Positions 22,401 to 37,870 of a stretch of 64,000 bases of DNA are shown here, piece after piece (the first letter of the stretch is position 1; each line of letters opens with the position of its first letter). Location of the stretch: positions 8,565,001 through 8,629,000 of the forward strand of contig CM070877.1 of assembly GCA_036365515.1 (NCBI GenBank). Direction: 5' to 3'. The notes beneath the pieces are model-generated. The model was not told the origin of the DNA. It worked only from the letters and a program-made list of their open reading frames with translations, and did no database searches. Made by a program: the position numbers and the translations under genes. The DNA is from Torymus aiolomorphi. Its lineage: Eukaryota > Arthropoda > Insecta > Hymenoptera > Torymidae.

Positions 22401-24725
22401 ATCGCTATATACCCATTGCAGGGAAGAGTCACGATCGTATCCCGCCAGAAAAGTGCGATGTGAGCGGGCGAGGCTACGGGAGTCGCGCCCGTCCCGCAGC
22501 GCCGGACGGGAGCGACTCCCGTAGAGTAGCGGCGCGCTATACGTCTCGTCTGCCGTGATGGAAGTAAATACCATTGACCCTTATGATAACGAGGATAGTT
22601 TTCATCGAACCAGATGTTGCTTATAATTATATTTCAATTTCTAATTTTTGTCTGAGAAATTCTATTCAGAGGAATTTTTGGTTATTGACGAGCATCCGTA
22701 ATGTACGATGATGAACTTGTATTGCACAAGGCAGCTCTATCGACATATTTCCTTTCTTTCGTACATTTATCTAAATATTTCCTTTTTTACGTGCATACTT
22801 ATCTAAAAAATAACAGACTCACTATTAGAAAGCAATAATAGTCGGTGAAGTCGGAATATTACGATAAAATAACACGATTTAACCTCTTTTATTTCAAAAT
22901 ATAAATATTCGAAATTACTTAGAAAAACGTTTACTTATTTCGTAGGGCCATCGCTATATACCCATTGCAGGGAAGAGTCACGATCGTATCCCGCCAGAAA
23001 AGTGCGATGTGAGCGGGCGAGGCTACGGGAGTCGCGCCCGTCCCGCAGCGCCGGACGGAAGCGACTCCCGTAGAGTAGCGGCGCGCTATACGTCTCGTCT
23101 GCCGTGATGGAAGTAAATACCATTGACCCTTATGATAACGAGGATGGTTTTCATCGAACCAGATGTTGCTTATAATTATATTTCAATTTCTAATTTTTAT
23201 CTGAGAAATTCTATTCAGAGGAATTTTTGGTTATTGACGAGCATCCGTAATATGGGAGCGTCTGCCAGAAACCAGCCAGCGGGGGCGCGGGACGCATTTT
23301 TCATGTAAAACACGCTCTGTTCAACTCGCTCGTAATCGTATTTTGAGTCTCTCAGAAAAAAAAAGACATATTTCGATAGATTTTTTCCTGCTCTTTCCGA
23401 TGGTGCTATTATTTTTACTCCCAAACACTTTCTTCTGGTCGGAAATTCGAGTGAAAAGTTCTGAATCATTTTTCTTAAAGTATAACATGTTGTTCTTCAA
23501 AATGCATAGCACCATTCGAAAGTACAAGTTAAAAGCTACAAACCTCTACATTTTAAAGTTGGAGAAACGTAGAGCTCAAAAGTAATAAGATTAAGAAGAC
23601 AGCGGCGAGCAAATTTTTTGCGCTGGGCCCGAATGTGCTTTTATAAACGTAGTGCATATTTTCGTTGTTTCCTATTAAAAGCATTACACAATGTTTTATC
23701 AGTGCATCATATATTACGTTTTAAATATATTAAATTTTTATCTAAACCTTAATTCTTTTATTTTTATTTGCGATTATTTTTATTGGTCTTTTCACGATAC
23801 TAATGTATAATTGATATATACGCATACAGAGGCGCGTCCAAGAGCAGAACAGATTTCACGCGGCCGCTCGCCGCTGTGTTTTCAATCTTGTTACTTTTGA
23901 GCCCTTCATTTCTCCAATTTGAAAATGTAGGGTTTTGTAGCTTAAGACTTGTACTTTCGAATGGTTGTATGCATTTTGAAGAAAAACATGATATACTTTG
24001 AGAAAAATGTCTCTGAACTTTCAACTTGAATTTAAGACCAGAAGAAAAAGTTTCGGAGTAAAAATAATAGCACCATTGGAAAGAGCAGGAAAAAAGCTAT
24101 CGATATATATCTTTTTTTTTTCTGAGAGACTCAGAATACGATTACGAGCGAGTTGAACAGAGCGTGTTTTGCATGAAAAATGCGTCCCGCGCGCCCGCTG
24201 GCTGGTTTCTGGCGGACGCTCCCATATACGATGATGAACTTGTATTGCCAATGGCAGCTCTATCGAAATATTCCCTTTCTTTGGTACATTTATCTAAATA
24301 TTTCTTTCCTTGCGTATATACTTATCTAAAAAAATATTAGACTCATTCACTATTGGAAAGCAATAATAGTCGGTGAAGTGGGAATATTACGATAAAATAA
24401 CACGATTTACCTCTTTTATTTCAAAATATAAATATTCGTAAATACTTAGCAAAACATTTAGTTATTGCGTAGGGCTATCGCTATATACCCATTGTAGGGG
24501 AGAGACACGTTCGTATCGCGCCAGAAAAGTGCGATCTGAGCGGGCGAGCCTACGGGATTCGCTCCCGTCTCGCTGCACGGGAGCGACTTCCGTAGAGTAG
24601 CGGGGCGCTATACGTCACGTCTACGGTGATGGAAGAAAATACCATTTACCCCTATCATAACGGCGATAGTTTTCATCGAACCATATATTGCTTATAATTA
24701 TATTTCAATTTCTAGTTTTTCTAGT
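19445..24725. repeat. 549-bp tandem array, seven near-identical units plus one diverged unit
   Basis: Equivalent points fall at 19641, 20190, 20739, 21288, 21837, 22386 and 22935, always exactly 549 bp apart, so there are no net indels over six intervals. An eighth unit, clearly diverged and with indels, follows the MITE at about 24228-24725. Each unit has an AT-rich part and a GC-rich core with inverted arms CTACGGGAGTCGC and GCGACTCCCGTAG (20278-20290 and 20316-20328 in unit 2). A 62-codon minus-strand frame covers the core in the seven like units but is closed by a stop in the diverged unit, so it is not taken as a gene. Confidence 0.92.
23254..24223. mobile_element. 970-bp MITE with ~357-bp terminal inverted repeats
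   Basis: GGGAGCGTCTGCCAGAAACC at the left is inverted at the right. The arms run 23254-23610 and 23866-24223 and still match at most positions. The insertion splits GTAATATACGATG, which is intact in the neighbouring 549-bp units. The flanks read GTA-ATAT / ATAT-ACG, giving a 4-bp ATAT duplication, or equally a TA duplication if the ends are TGGGAGCG. The 255-bp loop has no open frame of note, so the element is non-autonomous. Confidence 0.85.
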
Positions 24726-24728
24726 ATC

Positions 24729-24840
24729 ACCGTACAATTTCTAGTACCACCGTAGACCCGTTGCACAGAGTATAACATTTACTAAGTTTTTTCAACTGCT
24801 CTTTCTTGGTTACCAACCAGATGATCTAAGAAATCTTTAA
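24729..24840 (+). repeat. Left half of dispersed repeat copy A, split by the transposon
   Basis: Matches 30005-30105 (phrases GCAC.CAGT.TAAC.TTTACT and CAGATGATCTAAGAAATCTT). It ends in the TTAA target site at 24837-24840. Confidence 0.75.
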
Positions 24841-24855
24841 GGGAGTACCCTCGGT
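24841..24855 (+). repeat. Left TIR of the TTAA transposon
   Basis: GGGAGTACCCTCGGT, directly after TTAA. Perfect inverse of 29704-29718. It contains the small palindrome GGGAGTACCC-like core GGGTAC/GTACCC. Confidence 0.9.
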
Positions 24856-24906
24856 AAGCCGTGAGTCAAGTGCATGTTTGGTCGTCTTTGACTTCCGACG
24901 TACTTT

Positions 24907-24923
24907 GATTTGGCAACGTCGCA
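24907..24923 (+). promoter_or_regulatory. Left subterminal inverted site, putative transposase-binding site
   Basis: GATTTGGCAACGTCGCA, 66 bp inside the left end. The exact inverse is at 29342-29358, 360 bp inside the right end. Binding of transposase here is inferred from position only. Confidence 0.5.
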
Positions 24924-24999
24924 CGATTCCGTCACCGCTCTTGTATAATTTTCTTGTGCTCGCGTGCCGTGTATAGGTACTTACGTGCAAGCAAGTAAG

Positions 25000-29013
<4,014 letters not shown>

Positions 29014-29122
29014 TTAATTAAATATAGATTAAATATTATAGAATAGATCAAATGTTAAATTATTTAAAAAGCATATGTTCAATTATTTATAGAAAAATGT
29101 CTATTGAAATGTTGTTTAGTTC

Positions 29123-29128
29123 AATAAA
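29123..29128 (+). terminator. Possible polyadenylation signal of the transposon gene
   Basis: AATAAA 110 bp after the stop codon, inside the element. The motif alone is weak evidence in AT-rich DNA. Confidence 0.35.
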
Positions 29129-29341
29129 AGTTGATATTTTTGAAGTAATATGTCTGTTTTATTATTTTGTGTTATACTATTTAATTACTTTATTATGTAT
29201 TTATTCACCTATATATCATTCCCTAGCATTAATAATTATTAAAAAATATAAAGATCTTTAAAAATTGTCACAGAAAGCGTTGAGTATTATTTCGGTGTAC
29301 CAAGCGCATCATTCGAAATTGCGCGGGCTATCTAACCTCAT

Positions 29342-29358
29342 TGCGACGTTGCCAAATC
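29342..29358 (-). promoter_or_regulatory. Right subterminal inverted site
   Basis: TGCGACGTTGCCAAATC, exact inverse of 24907-24923. Confidence 0.5.
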
Positions 29359-29703
29359 GTGTGTGCAATGATCGAGTGAGCGTGAATAATTTTATTCATT
29401 TGCTTATATTAATTCTAAAAATTGGTGAATCAACATGTGGATGTGTGCATTAGATTCATGGGATATTAAATTATACATTTCTCAAGGTTTCATCAAAATC
29501 TGAACAGCCGTTTTAATCAATTTCTTGATAAGAACTGTCGAAAACGTGATTTCCCATAAGACTACGTATTAACGTCGTAAATATAAAAGTATTAATAACT
29601 TTTTTCTGGGTTGGTTTAGCTTTCCAAAAATTTGTATGAGTCAGTTTGAGGTCAAAACATACTAGTATAAAAAATATCGTAATTTTCTGAACACTAATTC
29701 AAA

Positions 29704-29718
29704 ACCGAGGGTACTCCC
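29704..29718 (-). repeat. Right TIR of the TTAA transposon
   Basis: ACCGAGGGTACTCCC, followed by TTAA. Perfect inverse of the left end. Confidence 0.9.
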
Positions 29719-29722
29719 TTAA

Positions 29723-29840
29723 CTGAGCAGAGAGAGAGAGAACGCAGGAGTTCTTTTTATGCCGATTGGGACTGTAGGTACCTTGCCCCAGAACAGACAA
29801 TACTATTTCTTAAATTATTTTTCCCACGAAGCGTCCATGC
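29723..29840 (+). repeat. Right half of dispersed repeat copy A
   Basis: CTGAGCAGAGAGAGAG to CCCACGAAGCGTCC matches 30105-30247. Beyond it, 29840-29890 is an (AAAT)n-like stretch and 29890-30000 is unassigned. Confidence 0.7.
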
Positions 29841-29999
29841 CTACAATAATTAAATAAAATAAATAATAATAAAAAAATAAATAAAATAGGTACGCTTTCG
29901 GAAAATCAATAGAGTTGGACGAAAAGTATAATGTGCTGACTAATTCGATAACCACAAACACGAAAAATGTTCAATTGAAATCTTCGAGTCTACGGTGAA

Positions 30000-30107
30000 C
30001 GGACGAACCACCATAGACCCACGGCACACAGTTTAACGTTTACTGCGTTTACTTTCGACTGCTCTTGCTTGTTTACTAATCAGATGATCTAAGAAATCTT
30101 TAGCCGA

Positions 30108-30155
<48 letters not shown>

Positions 30156-30247
30156 CGCAAGTGCACTTTTTATGCCGTTTGGTACATTACGTATCTTGCT
30201 CCAGAACAGACAAGAATATTTCTTGAATTATTTTTCCCACGAAGCGT
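30000..30247 (+). repeat. Dispersed repeat copy B (empty site for the TTAA transposon)
   Basis: Same order as copy A without the transposon. Contains a (GA)n run at 30110-30153. It is itself interrupted at 30247/30248 by the LINE: copy A continues GAAGCGTCCATGCC while copy B turns into the TATT tail. Confidence 0.75.
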
Positions 30248-30278
30248 CTATTTATTTATTTATTTATTTATTTATTTC
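30248..30278 (-). repeat. LINE 3' tail, (TATT)n on the plus strand
   Basis: About seven TATT units directly at the point where copy B of the dispersed repeat stops. Simple-repeat tails instead of pure poly(A) are common in this group of LINEs. Confidence 0.75.
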
Positions 30279-30546
30279 CAGAAAATATTTACATTACATT
30301 ATTATATACGAAATATACATAAGTAAGTAAATCCTACTGAGGCAAATATTATTGCCTGTGTGTAGATCTGGTACACAGAAAACTTACAAACTAAAAAAAT
30401 ATTACAAACTACAAAATTCTTAAAAAAAACTATATAATGTTATGTGCGTAGTGTTAGTTAACATCGATAAAATCCATTGTAGTACATAAATAACAGTTAA
30501 ATAATTTGTTAGATATATTGGTTAAGATTTAATTATTATTTTGAAA

Positions 30547-33421
30547 TTATATTGCATCTTTTACTATAAACATTTTTAATTTTTTCTTCATTAATTGTCT
30601 ACTTAAATTCATAACTTTGAGATCCTTAGATAGCCCATTAAAGACCCTTATAGCTTCATTGTAGCTATTTTTATCACTAATTCTTTTATCACATTTAGGT
30701 AATTGAATTGTTTTGTTTCTGGTCTTGCTCGCACTGTTTATATATTTATTTCTTAATGTAGAATAATGTAAGGATATTGACTCTAACTGGAATAATTTTT
30801 TTATTTCAAGAGGTGGATTAGTTTGAGAGAATTTATTTTTATTTATGATTTTCAATATTTTGTTTTGTGTTGATTGTATTAGTTTCATATTATTATCGTA
30901 CGCACCACCCCAGGCAATTACCCCATAATTGATTAGACTATGAAAGAAAGCATAATATATTATCATTAATGTTTTTGTATCCATCATATTTTTTATCTTG
31001 GCAAAGACAAAAATTAGGTATTTGGTTTTTTTAATGATATATCTTATATGCTTATCCCATTTCATATTGTAGTCGAAATACAGCCCTAAGTATTTATGAC
31101 TTTCAACTCTTTTTATTAATTGCGTTCCTATTTTGATGTTTAGTGTGCCAGGTACACTATCACAGTAGTTTCCGAGAGTCATATAGACCGTTTTATCTAT
31201 ATTTAGCGACAGTTTATTTTGTGCAAGCCACTTGGCCACATGATTAAGGTAAGCACACATTTTTTTCTTGAGCTGAGGACCACATGTTATCACTTGATAT
31301 GATAACCGTGTCATCAGCATAGGACATGATTGTGTCATTTTGCATACTTCCTAGTAAGTCATTGACATAAAGTATAAAAAGTAATGGTCCTAATATAGTT
31401 CCTTGGGGAACACCCGTGGTAAATTCTTTATATTCACTTTTACAGTCTTGAATTTTTACTCTTTGCCGCCTATCTGTGAGATAGCTAGTCATCAGTTTTA
31501 AGGCACTACCCCTTACTCCATATCGTTCAAGCTTATCTAATAGAACTCTATGATTAACAGTGTCAAATGCTTTGGCTAAGTCTAGAAAAGCAACAATTAT
31601 TGGTTTACTTTTATCTAAGTTTTCGTATATGATATTTGATATATAATTTAATGCGTCAGTAGTTCCCCTATTTTTAACGAAGCCGTATTGTTTTTCTGAT
31701 ATTATGTTATGTTTTTCAAAAAAGTGGTATAATCTATTATAAATTATTTTTTCAAAAATTTTTGCAATGTTCGATATTAAAGAGATTGGTCTGTAATTAT
31801 TGATATTAGATTTTTCACCAGCCTTGTAGATAGGGACTACCTCAGCATTTTTGAGCGCGTCAGGCCAGATAGATTTCACAATACATAAATTGAAGATATA
31901 TTCTAAGGGCACACATATATATTCAGAGAGAATTTTCAATGATTTAGCGTTAATATTGTCTACACCTCCAGATTTATTTTTCAATGTATTGATTATTTTG
32001 TATATCTCAGCAAAATCTGTCGGACGAAAGAAAATAGATTCAGGATTCCTATCTGGAAGTTTCAGGTTATTATTATTTATATTAGCAAATTGAGCACTCA
32101 AATTTGGTCCTATTTTACAAAAATAGGTGTTCATAGCATTTGCTATATCAGTTTTATTTTCGATTTTTTGATTGTTATCGTATATATAATTTATTGGATT
32201 ATCATGCACACTATTTCTCCCTAATTTAGTTTTAATTATGTTCCATAATTCCTTAGAGTTTCCGCTATTTCGTTTTACCATTTCCTTTTCATATTTAAAT
32301 TTTGCTTCTTTAATAACTTTGTTCAATATCTTAGTGTAATTTGTATACTCTTTTTTTAGGGCTTCAGAAGTGGGATTGTTTTTCCATAAGATATACAGTG
32401 TCTCTTTAGTAGTACACGAGACTATAATAGCACTAGTAATCCAATTTTTTCTCGGAAGTTTATTTTTAAATTGTTTTTTGGTAGTGGACGCATCAATACA
32501 ATTGTTTATCATGTCTATTAATGCGTTAACTGCAAGATTAGGATCCTGCATAGACAATATTGAGTACCAGTTTGAATTATTTGCAACATGTTTTAACTTG
32601 TTGTAATTAATTGATTTCATATTGAATTTCTTCGGCTGATTTATTTCTAATTTATCTATAGTTATAAATAATGGGTAGTGATCATTAAATGGATTCGTTA
32701 TTTTAAATGAATTAATATTTATATTTTTAGTTTTTATATAGAAATTGTCGATGCAGGTACCTCTTTTATTATCAGATGAAGGCCTTGTTATTCCAGTAAA
32801 GCATGGCGTAAATTTATATTCCAAGAGATCATTTAAAAATTCTTGTGTTATAAGGTTATCTGTTGAATCAGTCTTACTAAAATTTTCGTCTAATATATCA
32901 ATGTTAAAATCCCCGATTATACAATGGTTCTTAGTATTTAATTGATCTCTTAGGAATTTTTTCAGGCTATGTACAAATTCATACTTTTTTATATTGTGTG
33001 ATCTATAGATCGCTGAGATTCTTACAGTTTCGGTGCCAATTAATTTTATAACCGAGCTTAAGATACGTATGTTGTCGACCACTATAATTTCTGTGTGTTC
33101 AGATAGTTCATCCTTTATATACATCATAACTCCATCTGCTTTATTCATTTTACTCTCACTATAGTAACTTTTGTAACCTGATATGTTGTACAATGGAGTA
33201 TATTGCACATTCCAAGATTCAGTACATATAATGACACTTGGTCTTACGGCTAAACATTCAATAAAAGTTTCAAGTTTTTCAAAGTTTTGTTTTACACTTC
33301 TAATATTTACACATAAAATCAAATTTTTACCTTTATCGATACTTTTATTGAGTGTTTGTACATTACCAAAAGCTTGTTCTTTTTGTGAGATAATTTCAAA
33401 ATTTAGTTGTTGTTGATCCAT
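30547..33421 (-). pseudogene. LINE ORF2: AP endonuclease + reverse transcriptase, one frameshift
   Basis: The protein nicks target DNA and copies the element RNA onto it. The endonuclease half shows Asn in VNIRSV (about 41), Glu in CTESW (about 70), GDFNID (about 172-177) and NDHYP (248-252). The reverse transcriptase half shows YRPIS, AFLDLAKAFDTVNH, GVPQGTILGPLLF and the catalytic SYADD (about 702-706). No RNase H domain is seen. The frame breaks near the seven-base T run at 31260-31266 (A run on the coding strand). The C-terminal part continues in the other frame from about 31338 to the stop at 30547 with WLAQNKLSLNIDKT and HKYLGLYFD. A single length error, real or from sequencing, explains it. 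ATG 33421 lies inside the end of ORF1 (about 26-bp overlap), as is usual for these elements. Confidence 0.88.
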
Positions 33422-34289
33422 GTTCAAATTCAGAAAGTTCAGAAGTTGCTGAGTCTGTTGGGTAATAAATTTGTGATATGGTTCTGTTTAAATTTATTGG
33501 TGAGGTTGTGGCCGATAAATTACCAGCTGATGTTGCCGGACTGATAAAAATTCTACTTTGTCTTCTTGGTGTCGTTACGTCCGGTGATTTACCGGCAGCT
33601 GTATCAGTGTTTTGTGACTGTGATTGAAACTTTACTTTACCTACATATTTTGGAATGTGCGGTCTCACTGGATAATCTGTTTCAGCAATTAACTTCTTTA
33701 TCTTGTGCAACATAACCTCGCATTTTTCGGTATCATTTACCACGTGTTTAGTATTATAATTTGTTTTATATTGATGATTACTGTACATACAATTAACACA
33801 ATTGTGTTCGTTTGGGGTAGTACAGTTGATTGTGTTATGTTTTCCAGCACAATGTAGGCAGATCTTCGTATTCTTACACTTTTTACCACTATGACCAAAT
33901 CGACCACAGTTAAAACACGGGGTTAAATTCAAGTCATCGAATGCTCTGCAATTTTGATAACCAATATGAACTCTATATTTATTACTCACAATTTGATTAT
34001 ATACTTCCGCTGGTGTTTCAATTAATATAGTGTTAATTTTTGTTTTAATGTTTTCAAATATATGTAACACTTTGCATTTGCTGTTTAGGTGTTTGAAGTT
34101 CCTTTTGTTAATATCTTGCTCTATTTCTTTAATCTCCATGTCTTCAAAATTGTCGAAGCCTGTTATTTTCATCTTGGGATTTTTAATAGATTCTCTTGTT
34201 ATTTTGTAGTAGGCAGAATACTTTTGTTTTAGGATATTCTCAGTTTGTATCAAACTCTCCTCATTTATAAAGCTTATTATTGCTTCATA
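33396..34289 (-). pseudogene. LINE ORF1, C-terminal part: zinc knuckles
   Basis: Gag-like RNA-binding protein of the LINE. Starts mid-protein (YEAIISFINEESL). It carries a CFNCGRFGHSGKKC knuckle, a second Cys/His knuckle starting CLHC and ending INC, and a third cluster CVNC...CEVM. The tail is Ser/Thr/Pro-rich. No ATG begins this fragment; the N-terminal part is the inverted piece at 34300-35000. It overlaps the start of ORF2 by about 26 bp. Confidence 0.82.
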
Positions 34290-34299
34290 CCGAGTCAAG

Positions 34300-35000
34300 A
34301 TGGCGGACGAGGGTGTGCTGCTTAAGCAGACCCCTCCGCCAGAAATTTATTACAAATGTCATCCCGGGACGCCAGTGGGAGTTGTGATATGTGTAGTGTG
34401 TAACAATGTCTACCATAAAAGTGATTATAACAGAAAAAGAACACAAAACTACTTATCTGCCATAGAAATAATATGTGAAGAACATAATATAGAGGACATA
34501 ACCTCTAAAGACCCACGTGTTGCAGTAGTGCTACTACGGAGGGAACTAGAAAATCTGAGAAACCAAAATGATCTGATAATGACAAGGAACGAAATACTAA
34601 TAAAAACCAATGCTCAGACAGAACAAAAATTAAAACAAGCTGAAGAAGAATTGCTACTAATAAAAGCTAAGGAAATCAAAGGAAATCAAGAATTGACAAG
34701 TTTTCCTGAAGAAGAAAAAAATCTATTAAAACAAATAAGTACAGAAGTACACAATAATAATCTCATGCTAAACCAAATTTTAGACAAAGAAAACTATACC
34801 AAAAACAAAAAAACATTTGCAGAAGTGGTAGTAAGTGATAAGAAATTAGAAAAGAAGATACAAAAACTAATAGTGAAAAGAGTACAGAATGATAATAAAG
34901 GAATATATGTGCCAGATATAAAACCATATATAGCTCACTATATAAATAAAAATTCATCTATACAAGCAAAAAGTATAAAAATCAAGAATAAATATGAAGC
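34300..35000 (+). pseudogene. LINE ORF1, N-terminal part, inverted
   Basis: Begins MADEGVLLKQTPPPEIYY with ATG at 34300, then a Cys/His cluster (YKC, CVVCNNVYH, CEEHN) like a small PHD/treble-clef finger, then a coiled-coil stretch (about residues 80-165, rich in Glu/Lys/Leu). It ends KNKYEA at the gap. The other ORF1 fragment starts with YEAIIS, so together they make one protein of about 525 residues. The bases 34290-34299 would be the LINE's very short 5' UTR. It is cut by the gap, and I do not assign it to a host gene. Confidence 0.8.
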
Positions 35001-35100
35001 NNNNNNNNNNNNNNNNNNNNNNNNNNNNNNNNNNNNNNNNNNNNNNNNNNNNNNNNNNNNNNNNNNNNNNNNNNNNNNNNNNNNNNNNNNNNNNNNNNNN
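35001..35100. other. Scaffold gap (100 N)
   Basis: Exactly 100 N, a conventional placeholder for unknown length. It separates the LINE from the satellite, so their adjacency is not proven. Confidence 0.99.
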
Positions 35101-37870
35101 CTGCTCTTTCGATTGGCGCTATGATTTTTGCAATATCTCAAAATTTTTGAAAATTATTATTTTCCTATTGGCTCTACGGCCCTAAAACCTTTTCCATTCG
35201 ATAGAGCGGAGATAAATAGTCGCGTATAGTGATTGGTGGGATTAGAAAATGGATATTTTCGGTTTTCAAGCGATTTGAAGTCGATTTGGCCCAAATAAAC
35301 GATGAAATGTAGAACATTTTTCAAAATTGCCCATTTCCGCTAGGTCCTTCGACCCCAAAGGATATTCTATCCACTAGAGCAGGAAGATATAGTCGGGTAT
35401 TGTGACTTGTAGGCTGAGAAAATTAAAATTTGGTGTTTTTGAGCGATTTTCAACGCATTATATCCCAATAAACGAAGAAAAATTTTTTTCCTCCAAATTT
35501 AGACAAAATTCATATATAGGGGTATTTTTCGCTGCTCTTTCGATTGGCGCTATGATTTTTGCAATATCTCAAAATTTTTGAAAATTATTATTTTTATATT
35601 GGCTCTACGGCCCTAAAACCTTTTCCATTCGATAGAGCGGAGATAAATAGTCGCGTATAGTGATTGGTGGGATTAGAAAATGGATATTTTCGGTTTTCAA
35701 GCGATTTGAAGTCGATTTGGCCCAAATAAACGATGAAATGTAGAACATTTTTCAAAATTGCCCATTTCCGCTAGGTCCTTCGACCCCAAAGGATATTCTA
35801 TCCACTAGAGCAGGAAGATATAGTCGGGTATTGTGACTTGTAGGCTGAGAAAATTAAAATTTGGTGTTTTTGAGCGATTTTCAACGCATTATATCCCAAT
35901 AAACGAAGAAAAATTTTTTTCCTTCGAAATTTAGCCAAAATTCATATATAGGGGTATTTTTCGCTGCTCTTTCGATTGGCGCTACGATTTCTGCAATATC
36001 TCAAAATTTTTGAAAATTATTATTTTCCTATTGGCTCTACGGCCCTGAAACCTTTTCCATTCGATAGAGCGGAGATAAATAGTCGCGTATAGTGATTGGT
36101 GGGATTAGAAAATGGATATTTTCGGTTTTCAAGCGATTTGAAGTCGATTTGGCCCAGGTAAACGATGAAATGTAGAACATTTTTCAAAATTGCTCATCTC
36201 CGCTAGGTCCTTCGACCCCACAGGATATTCCGTCCACTAGAGCAGGAAGATATAGTCGGGTATTGTGATTTGTAGGCTGAGAAAATTGAAATTTGGTATT
36301 TTTGAGCAATTTTCAACTCATTATATCCCAATGAACGAAGAAGAATTTTTTCCTTCTAAATTTAGCCAAAATTCATATATAGGGGTATTTTTCGCTGCTC
36401 TTTCGATTGGCGCTACGATTTCTGCAATATCTCAAAATTTTTGAAAATTATTATTTTCCTATTGGCTCTACGGCCCTGAAACCTTTTCCATTCGATAGAG
36501 CGGAAAAAAATAGTCGCGTATAGTGACTGGTGGGATTAGAAAATGGATATTTTGGGTTTTCAAGCGATTTGAAGTCGATGTGGCCCAAATAAACGATGAA
36601 ATGTAGAACATTTTTCAAAATTGTTCATCTCCGCTAGGTCCTTCGACCCCAAAGGATATTCCATCCACTAGAGCAGGAAGATATAGTCGGGTATTGTGAC
36701 TAGTAGGCTGAGAAAATTGAAATTTGGTATTTTTGAGCGATTTTCAACGCTTTATATCCCAATAAACGAAGAAAAATTTTTTTCCCCAAATTTAGCCAAA
36801 ATTCATATATAGGGGTATTTTTCGCTGCTCTTTCGATTGGCGCTATGATTTTTGCAATATCTCAAAATTTTTGAAAATTATTATTTTCCTATTGGCTCTA
36901 CGGCCCTAAAACCTTTTCCATTCGATAGAGCGGAGATAAATAGTCGCGTATAGTGATTGGTGGGATTAGAAAATGGATATTTTCGGTTTTCAAGCGATTT
37001 GAAGTCGATTTGGCCCAAATAAACGATGAAATGTAGAACATTTTTCAAAATTGCCCATTTCCGCTAGGTCCTTCGACCCCACAGGATATTCCGTCCACTA
37101 GAGCAGGAAGATATAGTCGGGTATTGTGACTTGTAGGCTGAGAAAATTGAAATTTGGTATTTTTGAGCGATTTTCAACTCATTATATCCCAATGAACGAA
37201 GAAGAATTTTTTCCTTCTAAATTTAGCCAAAATTCATATATAGGGGTATTTTTCGCTGCTCTTTCGATTGGCGCTACGATTTCTGCAATATCTCAAAATT
37301 TTTGAAAATTATTATTTTCCTATTGGCTCTACGGCCCTGAAACCTTTTCCATTCGATAGAGCGGAAAAAAATAGTCGCGTATAGTGACTGGTGGGATTAG
37401 AAAATGGATATTTTGGGTTTACAAGCGATTTGAAGTCGATCTGGCCCAAATAAACGATGAAATGTAGAACATTTTTGAAAATTGTTCATCTCCGCTAGGT
37501 CCTTCGACCCCAAAGGATATTCCATCCACTAGAGCAGGAAGATATAGTCGGGTATTGTGACTAGTAGGCTGAGAAAATTGAAATTTGGTATTTTTGAGCG
37601 ATTTTCAACGCTTTATATCCCAATAAACGAAGAAAAATTTTTTTCCTCCAAATTTAGCCAAAATTCATATATAGGGGTATTATTCGCTGCTCTTTCGATT
37701 GGCGCTATGATTTTTGCAATATCTAAAAATTTTTGAAAATTATTATTTTCCTATTGGCTCTATGGCCCTGAAACCTTTTCCATTCGATAGAGCGGAAAAA
37801 AATAGTCGCGTATAGTGATTGGTGGGATTAGAAAATGGATATTTTGGGTTTTCAAGCGATTTGAAGTCGA

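Larger units (their letters stand above)
30248..35000 (-). mobile_element. Non-LTR retrotransposon (LINE, Jockey/CR1-like) with inverted 5' part
   Basis: Read on the minus strand: the ORF1 C-terminal part (34289-33396), ORF2 with endonuclease and reverse transcriptase (33421-30547), a 3' UTR and an (AAATA)n tail (30278-30248). The N-terminal part of ORF1 lies next to it in the opposite orientation (34300-35000, plus strand). The two parts share the 8 bases TATGAAGC at the matching point. Insertion is in dispersed repeat copy B. The far flank is lost in the scaffold gap. Confidence 0.85.

Noticed and set aside
19641..23123. Seven 62-codon minus-strand open frames (MVFTSITADETYSAPLL...) conserved across units
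   Set aside because: They are conserved because whole units are near-identical. The independent, diverged eighth unit has an indel and a stop in the same frame, so there is no sign of coding selection.
29052..29261. 69-codon hydrophobic open frame after the transposase gene
   Set aside because: AT-rich composition gives Leu/Ile/Tyr-rich frames by chance. There is no homology I recognise and no conserved context.
31851..33416. Plus-strand open frames opposite the LINE ORF2
   Set aside because: They are antisense shadows of a strongly supported endonuclease and reverse transcriptase.
34300..35000. Host gene divergently transcribed next to the LINE
   Set aside because: Its translation ends in KNKYEA, precisely where the neighbouring LINE ORF1 fragment begins (YEAII). 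A Cys/His finger plus coiled coil is a usual ORF1 N-terminus, so it is the LINE's own inverted 5' part.
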